The notes under the pieces: generated by a model
The model's database searches: none
What the model saw: the letters and a program-made list of their open reading frames with translations, nothing else
Told to the model about the DNA's origin: nothing
Translations under genes and position numbers: made by a program
NCBI RefSeq assembly: GCF_001420695.1
Contig: NZ_LJJB01000013.1
Span: 558,065-622,064 of the forward strand
DNA: 64,000 nt
Reading direction: 5' to 3'
From: Brevibacillus choshinensis
GTDB taxonomy: Bacteria > Bacillota > Bacilli > Brevibacillales > Brevibacillaceae
In this document: one piece after another, positions 35,699 to 43,721 of the stretch
How positions within the stretch are numbered: position 1 is the first letter of the stretch
How the letters are laid out: each line of letters begins with the position of its first letter

Positions 35699-35728
35699 TT
35701 GACCAATAAAAATGCTGAAAATTATAAT
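35699..35728 (+). promoter_or_regulatory. SigA-type promoter for ggt
   Basis: TTGACC (35699-35704), 18 nt, TATAAT (35723-35728), 38 nt before ATG 35766. Confidence 0.75.
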
Positions 35729-35765
35729 AATGGTAGAAACAAGAAAATCTGTAAGGGGGGATCGT

Positions 35766-37793
35766 ATGAAAAAGGTAAGGCTGTTTGCCCTTTCGCTTCT
35801 CACGGTTGCGACATTTGCATTTCCAGCTCAGGCGAAGGTGCCGGGTGTACCTGTAGGTGTAGATGGAGCGACGAAAGGGATCGTAGCCGTATCGCATCCA
35901 GCAGCAGCCCAAGTCGGCATGGACATCTTGGCGAAGGGAGGAAACGCGGTGGATGCTGCCGCCGCTATACAGCTTGCACTGAACGTAGCAGAGCCGTATA
36001 TGTCTGGTATGGGCGGCGGCGGTTTCATGATGATTTACCTCAAGGATCAGAACAAGGTCACGGTGTTTGACAGCAGGGAAGTAGCACCTGCTGGGGCGAA
36101 ACCGAATATGTTCCTGCAGGAGGACGGCAAACCGATTCCGTTTGATGAGAGGCACACGACTGGACAGGCGGTAGGGATACCTGGAACATTGCTCGGCGTA
36201 GAAAAAGCACTTAAAAGCTACGGTACCATGAAGCTGCCTGATGTCATCGAACCTGCGATTGATTTGGCAGCAAAAGGTGTGCGTGTGAACTGGGTAACTG
36301 CGGATAACATCAAGAACTCACTCGATAAATTACAGAAACATGAAACAGCGGCAAAGGTATTTGCACCAGACGGCGTGCCATTAAAAGAGGGAGACGTCTT
36401 GGTACAGCCAGATTTGGCGAAAACGCTCCAATTGGTACACGATAAGGGAACGAACGCTTTTTACAACGGGGAGATCGGTCAAGCACTGGTGCAGGAGGTA
36501 CAGCGGACAGGTGGGTCCTTGACCTTGCAGGACTTGAAAGCCTATACGGTAAAGGAGAGGGAGCCTGTTCGAGGCACGTTCCGCGGTTATGAAGTCGTCA
36601 CGATGGGACCGCCTAGCTCCGGAGGCTTGACGATGCTGCAAATCTTAAAGCTGATGGAGGGCTATGACAACCAGAAGGATGGCTTTGGTTCTGTCGCTTA
36701 TTTGCACCATCTGATTGAGGCCAATCACCTCGCCTATGCGGATCGTGCGGCTTACATGGCAGACGAAGATGTGTATCCGGTGCCCAAACAAGGCTTGATC
36801 AACGAAGAGTACATCAAAGAACGCCGAGCACTCATCAGTGACGATACGGTCAATACAAAGGTGCAGGCAGGAGATCCGTGGAAATACGATCCTGGGAAAA
36901 AGCCTGTCGTCGCCATGAACTTCAGCGATCCTTCGCCTGTGAAGCAAACCACTCATTTTTCCGTTATGGACCAATGGGGCAATCTCGTTTCCTACACGAC
37001 CACCATTGAGGATGTGTTTGGTAGCGGGATCATGGTGCCGGGATATGGATTCATGCTAAATAACGAGCTCACTGACTTCGATGCTGTTCCAGGGGGTGTC
37101 AATCAAGTAGAGCCTGGAAAGCGACCGCGTTCGAGTATGACTCCGACGATCGTTTTGAAGGATGGAAAGCCGTTTCTGGCAGTGGGCTCACCAGGCGGGT
37201 CAACCATTATCGCTTCCGTCTCGCAAACGATTCTAAATGTCATCGATCATGGCATGGAGATTCAGGATGCGATCGTGGCACCGCGAATTTTCTCTAGCGC
37301 TTACCCGGCAGTGACATGGGAGGCTGGCTTGGATCAGGATGTCATTCTGCAGCTTCTGGCAATAGGACACAGCTTTGCGGAGAAGCCGACGAATATCGGC
37401 AATGTTCAGGCGATTGTGTACGACTTGGAGACAGGAAAAATGTACGGGGGAGCAGACAACACGCGGCAAGGAACGGTTCTCGGTGTCGACGCTGTTGCCT
37501 ACACGACGGTACAACCCGAAGCGCAACAAGAGGAATTGACGGGGCCATTCGTGCTTGAAGTGAACGGACTGGTTTATCCATACAAGGCGGATCAGAAGCG
37601 CATGGTGAATGGAACCGCATATATTCAGGCAGAAAAGCTGCTGCTCGGCTTGAATGGAGACTTTGCAACATTCAGGGAGAAAGCAGTCGCGATCGATGGG
37701 ATAGGATTCTTGCCGGTTAAAAAAGTTGCTGAAGCATTGGGCTATACGGTGGAATGGAATGCTACGGAACGAACGCTACACTTGCAAAAATAA
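35766..37793 (+). CDS. ggt: gamma-glutamyltransferase with C-terminal stalk domain
   Basis: Secreted enzyme that hydrolyses or transfers gamma-glutamyl groups from glutathione, glutamine or poly-gamma-glutamate. It has a signal peptide (1-23), the N-terminal ALAKGGNAVDAAAA and MSGMGGGGFMM segments, and the self-cleavage site KQTTHFSV, where Thr395 would be the nucleophile of the small subunit. RPRSSMTPTIV and GSPGGSTIIASV complete the active site. Residues about 595-676 form an extra module resembling the copper-amine-oxidase-N stalk (GIGFLPVKKVAEALGYTVEWN), a wall-associated repeat common in Paenibacillaceae. GGGGGG precedes ATG 35766. Confidence 0.93.
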   Translation: MKKVRLFALSLLTVATFAFPAQAKVPGVPVGVDGATKGIVAVSHPAAAQVGMDILAKGGNAVDAAAAIQLALNVAEPYMSGMGGGGFMMIYLKDQNKVTVFDSREVAPAGAKPNMFLQEDGKPIPFDERHTTGQAVGIPGTLLGVEKALKSYGTMKLPDVIEPAIDLAAKGVRVNWVTADNIKNSLDKLQKHETAAKVFAPDGVPLKEGDVLVQPDLAKTLQLVHDKGTNAFYNGEIGQALVQEVQRTGGSLTLQDLKAYTVKEREPVRGTFRGYEVVTMGPPSSGGLTMLQILKLMEGYDNQKDGFGSVAYLHHLIEANHLAYADRAAYMADEDVYPVPKQGLINEEYIKERRALISDDTVNTKVQAGDPWKYDPGKKPVVAMNFSDPSPVKQTTHFSVMDQWGNLVSYTTTIEDVFGSGIMVPGYGFMLNNELTDFDAVPGGVNQVEPGKRPRSSMTPTIVLKDGKPFLAVGSPGGSTIIASVSQTILNVIDHGMEIQDAIVAPRIFSSAYPAVTWEAGLDQDVILQLLAIGHSFAEKPTNIGNVQAIVYDLETGKMYGGADNTRQGTVLGVDAVAYTTVQPEAQQEELTGPFVLEVNGLVYPYKADQKRMVNGTAYIQAEKLLLGLNGDFATFREKAVAIDGIGFLPVKKVAEALGYTVEWNATERTLHLQK

Positions 37794-37814
37794 TAGAAGA
37801 TGGAGGTGCTCAGC

Positions 37815-38705
37815 TTGAAGAAAGTACTCGTTTTAGGCGGAACCCGTTTTTTTGGAAAAAGATTGGTGCATCTGTTGGTGGCGGCAGGAGCAGATGTGAC
37901 GGTGGCGACCAGAGGGATGACGGATGTCGAGCTTCCCCCTCAAGTTAAGCGTTTGACCCTGGATCGAGATGATCCGGCGTCTCTGGCAGCTGCGGGGGAA
38001 CAGGAATGGGATATCGTTTACGATAATATTTGCTATTCCTCAAAAAATGCGCTGGAAGCCTGCGACGTTTTCCGAGGGAAAGTAGGCAAGTACGTGTTGA
38101 CCTCCACGCTTTCCGTGTATGATTTCTCGGAGGAGGGTCTGAAGGAAGAGGCATTTGATCCTTATACGTATGACATTCAGCCTGCGACGAGAGACAAGGT
38201 CACTTATCAGGAAGGGAAACGTCAAGCAGAAGCAGTGTTTTTTCAGCAGACAGAGTTCCCGGTTGTAGCTGTGCGGTTTCCTATCGTTTTGGCAGAGGAT
38301 GACTATACCAAGCGACTGCACTTCCATGTCGAGCATATTCAAGAAGAACGTCCGATCGGGATTGCGAATCCGCAAGCAATCATGTGCTTTATTCATGCAC
38401 AGGAGGCAGCGGAGTTCTTACAATGGGTGGGGGCAACGACTTTGACAGGTCCGGTAAATGCCTGCTCACATGGAACCATTCGCCAGCAGACTTTGATGGA
38501 GGACATTGCTGACGTAGTTGGCAAACCGGCTCAACTGGTAGCCGAAAAAGATGCTGCCGACTTTTCGCCCTTTGCTTTCCCTGCCTCGTTTTATATGGAT
38601 AACGAAAAGGCAGCAGCAGCGGGATTCTCTTTTTGGAAGCTAGAGGCTTGGCTTCCTAAACTGATTCAGACAATTTCCACAACAAAATCAGAGCATAAAG
38701 TGTGA
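37815..38705 (+). CDS. NAD-dependent epimerase/dehydratase family protein
   Basis: A 296-residue atypical SDR. It begins KKVLVLGGTRFFGKRLV with the GGTxFxG nucleotide motif and continues with WDIVYDNICYSS and YVLTSTLSVYDFSEEG. The usual YxxxK is represented by VTYQEGKRQAE. It resembles the reductases related to plant RNA-binding/isoflavone-type SDRs; substrate unknown. Start TTG 37815 has TGGAGGTG 7 nt upstream; ATG 37800 lies in that site. The gene follows ggt by 21 nt and may be co-transcribed. Confidence 0.8.
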   Translation: MKKVLVLGGTRFFGKRLVHLLVAAGADVTVATRGMTDVELPPQVKRLTLDRDDPASLAAAGEQEWDIVYDNICYSSKNALEACDVFRGKVGKYVLTSTLSVYDFSEEGLKEEAFDPYTYDIQPATRDKVTYQEGKRQAEAVFFQQTEFPVVAVRFPIVLAEDDYTKRLHFHVEHIQEERPIGIANPQAIMCFIHAQEAAEFLQWVGATTLTGPVNACSHGTIRQQTLMEDIADVVGKPAQLVAEKDAADFSPFAFPASFYMDNEKAAAAGFSFWKLEAWLPKLIQTISTTKSEHKV

Positions 38706-38787
38706 CAATCTGCGCTTTTTTTCTGTCTAACTCCATGGTAAGGTAGAGCAGAACGTATGTGTCTGTATGGAATCAGGAGGACAGGAA

Positions 38788-39624
38788 ATGAAAAGAAATC
38801 ATACTACTGGTCTTGCTCTCGTCGCAGCATTATCAGCAGCCCTATTAGGTGGATGTGAAGCACCATCGCTCAGCAACCTGTTGTCAGGAGAAAAGTCTCA
38901 GGCTTCTGCAGCACCGACTGACTCCTCTTCAGGTCAGACAGCCACACCTGAGCAACAGGAGGCTAGCGCTGTAAAAAATAAACAGCCTTCATTGGAGGAA
39001 ACCATACAAATGGTGGATGGTGTGCCTACGGTGACCAATCCGACGGAAATGACTGTAGTTGTGAATAAACAGCGAGCGTTGCCTTCTGATTATATTCCTT
39101 CTGATCTCGTTGAACCGAATGTACCGTTCCCCTTTGACGAGAAAGTAGAGAAGCGGATGATGCGCGCGGAAGCAGCGGGTGCTCTCGAAAAATTGTTTGC
39201 GCAAGCGAAAGAGCAAGGCATCGAGCTCTATGCCGTTTCAGGCTATCGTTCGTACCGTACGCAAAAATCCTTGTTTGATACGTACGTGAAAACGCAAGGA
39301 GCTGATCACGCGGCTGCGTACAGTGCGGTTCCAGGTAAGAGTGAACACCAGACTGGTCTTGCTATGGATGTCTCCGGAGTCGACGCTCAGACTCGATTGG
39401 AAGAGTCATTCGCGGATACGCCAGAAGGCCAATGGCTCGCGGCTAACTGTGCGCCATTCGGATTTATTATCCGCTATGTGAAAGGGAAAGAAGACATTAC
39501 AGGGTATGCGTATGAGCCGTGGCACCTGCGTTACGTAGGAAAAGAAATCGCGCAGGAGATCATGAGCAAAGGCATTACGCTGGAAGATTACTTTAAAGAA
39601 TCTGGATCCGCTCAAAAACAATAG
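38788..39624 (+). CDS. VanY/LdcB-type D-alanyl-D-alanine carboxypeptidase lipoprotein
   Basis: Lipoprotein of 278 residues: lipobox LLGGC, Ser/Gln-rich linker, then a peptidase M15B domain with SGYRSYRTQKSLF, the zinc motif SEHQTGLAMDVS (HxxxxxxD) and the second zinc site EPWHLRYVG. It trims the terminal residue of peptidoglycan stem peptides on the outer face of the membrane. AGGAGG precedes ATG 38788. Comparable to B. subtilis YodJ. Terminator behind. Confidence 0.88.
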   Translation: MKRNHTTGLALVAALSAALLGGCEAPSLSNLLSGEKSQASAAPTDSSSGQTATPEQQEASAVKNKQPSLEETIQMVDGVPTVTNPTEMTVVVNKQRALPSDYIPSDLVEPNVPFPFDEKVEKRMMRAEAAGALEKLFAQAKEQGIELYAVSGYRSYRTQKSLFDTYVKTQGADHAAAYSAVPGKSEHQTGLAMDVSGVDAQTRLEESFADTPEGQWLAANCAPFGFIIRYVKGKEDITGYAYEPWHLRYVGKEIAQEIMSKGITLEDYFKESGSAQKQ

Positions 39625-39634
39625 AGAATACGAC

Positions 39635-39665
39635 AAAAGCCGCTCACGAAGAGCGGCTTTTTTGC
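39635..39665. terminator. intrinsic terminator between convergent genes
   Basis: AAAGCCGCTC pairs with GAGCGGCTTT with a short loop and six T; the A-run on the left makes it usable for the minus-strand lepB as well. Confidence 0.88.
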
Positions 39666-39684
39666 TTGAGGCCAAACGTCTCGA

Positions 39685-40245
39685 TTAATGGGGAAGGCGG
39701 ATGTCAGCAAGTGGCCAATAAACAGCTTCGGCACGCCCTACCACATGATCCAGCTTTACGGGACCGATTACCCGGCTGTCCATACTGTTGTTGCGATTGT
39801 CTCCCATGACAAACACGCTGCCTTCAGGGATGGTGATTGGGCCAAAGTCTTCGGTGAGGGTCACACCGGCAGCTGAGGCTTTCAACTTGTTGTTCGTCAA
39901 ATATTCTTCGCTGAGCGGCTTGCCATTGACGTACAGTTGATCATCTTTTGCTTCTACCGTATCTCCAGCTTTGGCAACGACACGTTTGATCCAGTTATCG
40001 CCGCTCGCATCTGGATGGATGATCACGATGTCACCTGGTTGCGGGTCTTTCAAGTAATAGATGGCTTTGTTTACGATGACGCGCTCGCGATCGTGTAGAG
40101 TACTTTCCATAGAGCGTCCCTGAACCACGTATGGAGCCATCACAAATACGTAGATAAAGACGGTCAAGCCGCCAATCAGTAAGAACGATTTCAACCAATC
40201 AAACAATTCTACTTTCCATTTTGTTGCACTATTCGTTTGCTCCAT
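39685..40245 (-). CDS. lepB: type I signal peptidase
   Basis: Membrane Ser/Lys protease that removes signal peptides. One N-terminal membrane anchor (19-38), then box B with the nucleophile (GRSMESTL, Ser45), box D with the general base (NWIKRVVAKAGD, Lys87) and box E (FVMGDNRNNSMDSR). The 186-residue length fits the SipS/SipT class of Bacilli. AGGAGA is 9 nt before ATG 40245. Monocistronic. Confidence 0.94.
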   Translation of the reverse strand: MEQTNSATKWKVELFDWLKSFLLIGGLTVFIYVFVMAPYVVQGRSMESTLHDRERVIVNKAIYYLKDPQPGDIVIIHPDASGDNWIKRVVAKAGDTVEAKDDQLYVNGKPLSEEYLTNNKLKASAAGVTLTEDFGPITIPEGSVFVMGDNRNNSMDSRVIGPVKLDHVVGRAEAVYWPLADIRLPH

Positions 40246-40450
40246 AGATCTGATCTCCTATGTAAGTGGTTTTCGGGTAGATGCCTGCCCAGTATCAAAA
40301 TCTGCCCTTTCATTATACATGCTTTACGTTTGAATACGAAAGAAGATTCAAGGAAAAGGTTGCCAGAGGCACAAAAGTCTCAAGTCACGATTTTGCCATT
40401 TTCGGCTATTGTCAGTTTTTCCTGTTTGAGGTAAGATAATGTTGCAAATA

Positions 40451-40583
40451 AGTTTTATAGTAAAAATATTAACTTGTAAACACATTGTCACAGTTCACAC
40501 CTATTTATTTTCAGAAAATAATTTTTGAAGAGTAACGCTTGCTCTTCATGTACTTACACTATATAGTTTTATAGTAAAAGTAT
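40451..40583. promoter_or_regulatory. two copies of an AGTTTTATAGTAAAA operator-like sequence
   Basis: Copies at 40451-40468 and 40565-40583 share AGTTTTATAGTAAAA followed by A or G and TAT. The core TTTTA-TAG-TAAAA is a perfect inverted repeat, as expected for a MarR dimer site. The second ends 31 nt before the marR-like gene, so autoregulation is likely; the first lies about 205 nt upstream of lepB on the other side. The rest of the 368-nt gap 40246-40613 shows only AT-rich sequence. Confidence 0.6.
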
Positions 40584-40613
40584 CGTTAAAAATTTCTGAA
40601 AATAGGTGATGAT

Positions 40614-41042
40614 GTGAGCGAAATGTCCCGCGCCAGTAAAATCGAAGAATTGGATCGAGTATTTGTCGAGATGGCTCGCTATTTTATCAGCCAGTGGCTG
40701 GAAGAAGAAGAGCAGATCAGCCCAAAGCAATTTATATTGCTACGGGTGCTTCATCAACGGGGACGAAGTACCGTATCTGAACTGGCGAATATACTGAAGC
40801 AGTCCAATAGCGCTACAACGATTGCGCTCAATAGACTAGTAAAAGCTGGTTTTATTGATCGGGTCCGAGACGAACAGGACCGACGTGTCGTATGGGTTAC
40901 TCTATCTGAAAAGGCAGTTCCATTGATTGAGAGCCTGTTGTCTCGTCGGCGTGTGCTACTAAGTAAGCTGTTGGAAAACCTGAGCGACGAAGAAATTGTA
41001 CAGTTTACGCATTTTCTGGTGAAAATGAAGCAATGTTTGTAG
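40614..41042 (+). CDS. MarR family transcriptional regulator
   Basis: A 142-residue winged-helix repressor: ISPKQFILLRVLHQRG, STVSELANILKQSNSATTIALNRLVKAGFI (recognition helix) and RVRDEQDRRVVWVTLSEKA (wing). Start GTG 40614 with AGGTGAT close upstream; ATG 40623 is an alternative. The repeated operator upstream suggests self-control, and the next gene downstream, 72 nt away, may be in its regulon. Confidence 0.92.
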   Translation: MSEMSRASKIEELDRVFVEMARYFISQWLEEEEQISPKQFILLRVLHQRGRSTVSELANILKQSNSATTIALNRLVKAGFIDRVRDEQDRRVVWVTLSEKAVPLIESLLSRRRVLLSKLLENLSDEEIVQFTHFLVKMKQCL

Positions 41043-41084
41043 CAAGCCGTCAGGTTAGCGGGTGGGGGACATTTCTGAGGACAG

Positions 41085-41112
41085 TGTGTACAACCAATGG
41101 GGAGTGTACACA
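41085..41112 (+). promoter_or_regulatory. inverted repeat enclosing the ribosome site of the GWV repeat gene
   Basis: TGTGTACA and TGTACACA pair perfectly over 8 bp around a 12-nt loop that contains most of GGGGAGTG, the Shine-Dalgarno for ATG 41115. It could be an operator or an RNA hairpin that limits translation. Confidence 0.5.
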
Positions 41113-41114
41113 AG

Positions 41115-41702
41115 ATGAGAAAAAGCAGCACATTGATGATGGGAAGCATGATTCTGGGAGCAGCATTGTTTGCGCAAGCAGCTTGTGCAGAGGAGGCTAC
41201 TCAAACAACAGCTCCAGCTGAAACACCAGTAGTAGCTCCGGCGCCAACTGCTCCACAGGCTACTACAGAAGTAGGCCAACCAGGATGGGTCAACATGCCT
41301 GTAGAAGATCAGTTCGTCCTTCCACAGAAAGAGCAAGTAACATCTGAATCTGCTGGTTGGGTTAACATGCCGCATGAGGATCAATATGTCATCTTAAATG
41401 GCGCGCAAGCAACTCAGGCAGTTGGAACTGGCTGGGTATATGGTCCAGTCGAGGATCAATTCGTGATCCAAAACCCAAAAACGCCAGTAGATGCGCCTGC
41501 AACTGGCTGGGTAGCAGCTCCAGTAGAAGATCAATTTGTGATCGTAAATCCTAGCGCTCAACCAACTGCTCCTACGGCAAGCGGCTGGGTAGCAGGTCCA
41601 GTAGAAGACGAAAGCATCATCATCAACGGCAAAGCTTTCCAAAACACAGGTAGCAGCAGTGGCTGGTCTTGGACTGCACCTGAGTCTGACAACGATAAAT
41701 AA
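41115..41702 (+). CDS. exported GWV/PVEDQFV repeat protein
   Basis: A 195-residue exported protein: signal peptide with cleavage near AQAAC-AEE (residues 20-25), a Thr/Pro/Ala linker, then five repeats starting at residues 57, 81, 106, 131 and 157, each GWVxxPxEDQFVI, spaced 24-26 residues with Ala/Pro/Thr-rich spacers. A sixth truncated GWSW lies near the end. No family recognised. The regular aromatic-acidic motif suggests a ligand- or wall-binding repeat. It follows the MarR gene and has its own terminator. Confidence 0.8.
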   Translation: MRKSSTLMMGSMILGAALFAQAACAEEATQTTAPAETPVVAPAPTAPQATTEVGQPGWVNMPVEDQFVLPQKEQVTSESAGWVNMPHEDQYVILNGAQATQAVGTGWVYGPVEDQFVIQNPKTPVDAPATGWVAAPVEDQFVIVNPSAQPTAPTASGWVAGPVEDESIIINGKAFQNTGSSSGWSWTAPESDNDK

Positions 41703-41716
41703 GCTCGACCGAATAC

Positions 41717-41751
41717 AAACGCTTTGCTCATTTTTGGGCAAGGCGTTTTTT
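41717..41751 (+). terminator. intrinsic terminator
   Basis: AAACGCTTTGC pairs with GCAAGGCGTTT with one G-T, followed by T-rich sequence. Confidence 0.8.
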
Positions 41752-41839
41752 CACGTTTTCATTGCGAATGTGATTGATGGGTAAACAGGGAGTATTCGGT
41801 AAAAACTATAGCGGAATCATCCGGAAAGGAGGAGGACGA

Positions 41840-42010
41840 ATGGAGCAACAACAGAATGGAAGAAATGAATCGTCCCAGCAGGATAGAGCAATGGATGCAG
41901 CTGAGATGGGAGAAACACCTGAGACAGCAAACGGAATGGCGACTACGCAAGAACAGGTGAGTGATATGTACAAGATGGGGACGATTGAAGACAGGGGGAG
42001 TACGAGGTAG
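41840..42010 (+). CDS. small YozQ/DUF4025-like protein
   Basis: A 56-residue, very polar protein with no membrane segment. Its C-terminal NGMATTQEQVSDMYKMGTI resembles the THEQVSDxYxEGT ending of the DUF4025/YozQ family of sporulating Bacilli; assignment from memory. GGAGGAGG is 5 nt before ATG 41840, so it is clearly translated. Function unknown. Confidence 0.65.
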   Translation: MEQQQNGRNESSQQDRAMDAAEMGETPETANGMATTQEQVSDMYKMGTIEDRGSTR

Positions 42011-42024
42011 CATGTCAGTGAAGG

Positions 42025-42060
42025 CCAGCCAGTGGAAGACAGGCTGGTTCTTCTCTGTTT
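42025..42060 (+). terminator. intrinsic terminator
   Basis: CCAGCC (42025-42030) pairs with GGCTGG (42042-42047), followed by TTCTTCTCTGTTT. Confidence 0.65.
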
Positions 42061-42066
42061 CATTTG

Positions 42067-42109
42067 ATAAAATATATTTTATTGACTTATCGTGATTTAT
42101 CGTTAAAAA
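42067..42109 (+). promoter_or_regulatory. promoter with overlapping 16-bp AT palindrome
   Basis: TTGACT (42082-42087), 16 nt, TAAAAA (42104-42109) forms a plausible SigA promoter 40 nt before the aminopeptidase gene. The perfect palindrome ATAAAATATATTTTAT (42067-42082) touches the -35 box and could be an operator. Confidence 0.5.
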
Positions 42110-42149
42110 TACAAGAGGAATCAGAAAATTGGGAAAGGGTGTGTGATTC

Positions 42150-43265
42150 ATGAGAGACCCACGTCTTGAGCAATTGGCTTATAACCTCGTAAACTATTCG
42201 GTTCGAGTGCAACCAGGTGAAAACATTCTGATTAATGCCAAAGGAGAAACGCCAGAACTGGTAACTGCGCTGGTGCGTGAGATCTACAAGGCAAAAGGTA
42301 ACCCTTACGTTCAGTTGATCAATCCAGCTGTGAGCCGCGAATTGGCGATGCACTGCAACGAAGAGCAGCTGGCAGTCATGGCTGAGCACGAAGTAAAGTT
42401 GATGGAGAAGATGGACGGCTACATAGGAATTCGTGCAGGAAGCAACATCAACGAGATGGCAGATGTGCCAGGTGACAAGCTGGGCCAATACTCTCGCCTG
42501 TATGAATTGCCTGTCATGAACGTCCGAGTGCCCCATACTAAATGGGTCGTTCTTCGCTATCCGAATGCTTCGATGGCACAGCTCGCGAATATGTCGACGG
42601 TAGCATTCGAAGACTTTTACTTCCAGGTGTGCAATCTGGACTACGCAAAAATGGATAAGGCAATGGATAGCCTCGTCGAATTGATGAATCGCACCGATCA
42701 AGTGCGTCTGGTAGGTCCAGATACCGATCTCACCTTCTCCATCAAAGATATCCCTGCTGTCAAATGTGCTGGACTGCGCAATATTCCGGATGGAGAGGTA
42801 TACACCGCTCCTGTGAAGGATTCAGTGAATGGTACCATTACACACAACGCGCCGACACCGTACCATGGATTTGTGTTTGAAAATGTCCAGCTGACCTTTG
42901 AAAACGGGAAGATTGTAAAAGCGACAGCAAATGATACCGAACGAATCAATGAGATTCTCGATACCGATGAAGGAGCACGCTACATCGGTGAATTTGCTAT
43001 CGGGGTTAACCCGTTCATCCGCAACCCGATGAAAGATATCCTGTTTGATGAAAAAATTGACGGTAGCTTTCATTTTACTCCAGGTCAATGTTACGACGAA
43101 GCATACAATGGCAACAAATCGTCGGTTCACTGGGACATGGTATCCATCCAACGTCCAGAGTGGGGCGGAGGAGAGATCTGGTTTGATGGCGTGCTAATTC
43201 GCAAAGATGGAATCTTCGTCATTCCTGAGCTGGAATGCCTCAACCCTGAGAACTTGAAAGCATAG
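42150..43265 (+). CDS. M29 family aminopeptidase
   Basis: Cytosolic metallo-aminopeptidase of the thermophilic family M29 (AmpS/AmpT type), 371 residues. Seen: LAYNLVNYSVRVQPGENILI at the N-terminus, DLTFSIKD, NIPDGEVYTAPVKDSVNGTI with the metal-binding Glu, FENGKIVKATAN, RYIGEFAIGVNP with a further Glu, and KSSVHWDMV with His and Asp ligands. GGGAAAGGG precedes the ATG. Monocistronic. Confidence 0.92.
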   Translation: MRDPRLEQLAYNLVNYSVRVQPGENILINAKGETPELVTALVREIYKAKGNPYVQLINPAVSRELAMHCNEEQLAVMAEHEVKLMEKMDGYIGIRAGSNINEMADVPGDKLGQYSRLYELPVMNVRVPHTKWVVLRYPNASMAQLANMSTVAFEDFYFQVCNLDYAKMDKAMDSLVELMNRTDQVRLVGPDTDLTFSIKDIPAVKCAGLRNIPDGEVYTAPVKDSVNGTITHNAPTPYHGFVFENVQLTFENGKIVKATANDTERINEILDTDEGARYIGEFAIGVNPFIRNPMKDILFDEKIDGSFHFTPGQCYDEAYNGNKSSVHWDMVSIQRPEWGGGEIWFDGVLIRKDGIFVIPELECLNPENLKA

Positions 43266-43275
43266 AATTGCTTAT

Positions 43276-43596
43276 CTATTGGATATATTGTTTCAAACGC
43301 TCTTGAGCTAACTCTACATCCATATCAACTTGAAACAGCATATGGAGGTTGCTAGAGCTCAAGATGCTTCTTCTGGCTGCATGGTACAAGATTGGTTTGG
43401 TTTGTTTGACGATGGTCATGATTTCTATGGATGGGGGTACGACTTGTTTGATCCGCAGTACTCCCTGCAAGTAGCGGAGAAATTTTTGGATGGTTTCCTG
43501 ATCGTCCTGGTTTGGGATGGTATCGATTAAGCCAAAAAATTCTCTGACGATCATTCGTCTTGTCTCCAGAGGTTCAAATACGCTGGTCCGTTGCAA
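43276..43596 (-). CDS. hypothetical protein
   Basis: About 106 residues, soluble and mainly helical, starting QRTSVFEPLETRR and ending ERLKQYIQ. TTG 43596 has GAGGTGA 5 nt upstream; an in-frame GTG at 43605 lies within that site. A perfect 20-bp palindrome lies 19 nt upstream. The gene converges on the aminopeptidase gene with only 10 nt between stops. I do not recognise the family. Confidence 0.6.
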   Translation of the reverse strand: MQRTSVFEPLETRRMIVREFFGLIDTIPNQDDQETIQKFLRYLQGVLRIKQVVPPSIEIMTIVKQTKPILYHAARRSILSSSNLHMLFQVDMDVELAQERLKQYIQ

Positions 43597-43614
43597 GAGT
43601 GTCACCTCACGAGT

Positions 43615-43634
43615 AAGATAGAGTACTCTATCTT
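43615..43634. promoter_or_regulatory. perfect 20-bp palindrome, probable operator
   Basis: AAGATAGAGTACTCTATCTT is fully self-complementary with no spacer. It stands immediately upstream of the minus-strand hypothetical gene, where a dimeric repressor would act. Confidence 0.6.
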
Positions 43635-43671
43635 TTACCTCCAGATGAACAAGCGTAAACCTCTAAATGTG

Positions 43672-43712
43672 AAAAAAGTCTCCGTCATCTAATTGATGAC
43701 TGGGACTTTTTT
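43672..43712. terminator. terminator downstream of bpsB
   Basis: AAAAAAGTC, CGTCATC, GATGAC and GACTTTTTT form a 15-bp interrupted stem with T-runs on both strands. On the minus strand it ends the bpsA-bpsB transcript. Confidence 0.75.
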
Positions 43713-43721
43713 GCTATCTTT

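Noticed and set aside
40350-40440. c-di-GMP or other riboswitch between lepB and the MarR gene
   Set aside because: Some pairing is possible (GGAAAA with TTTTCC), but the conserved core sequences of known classes are absent.
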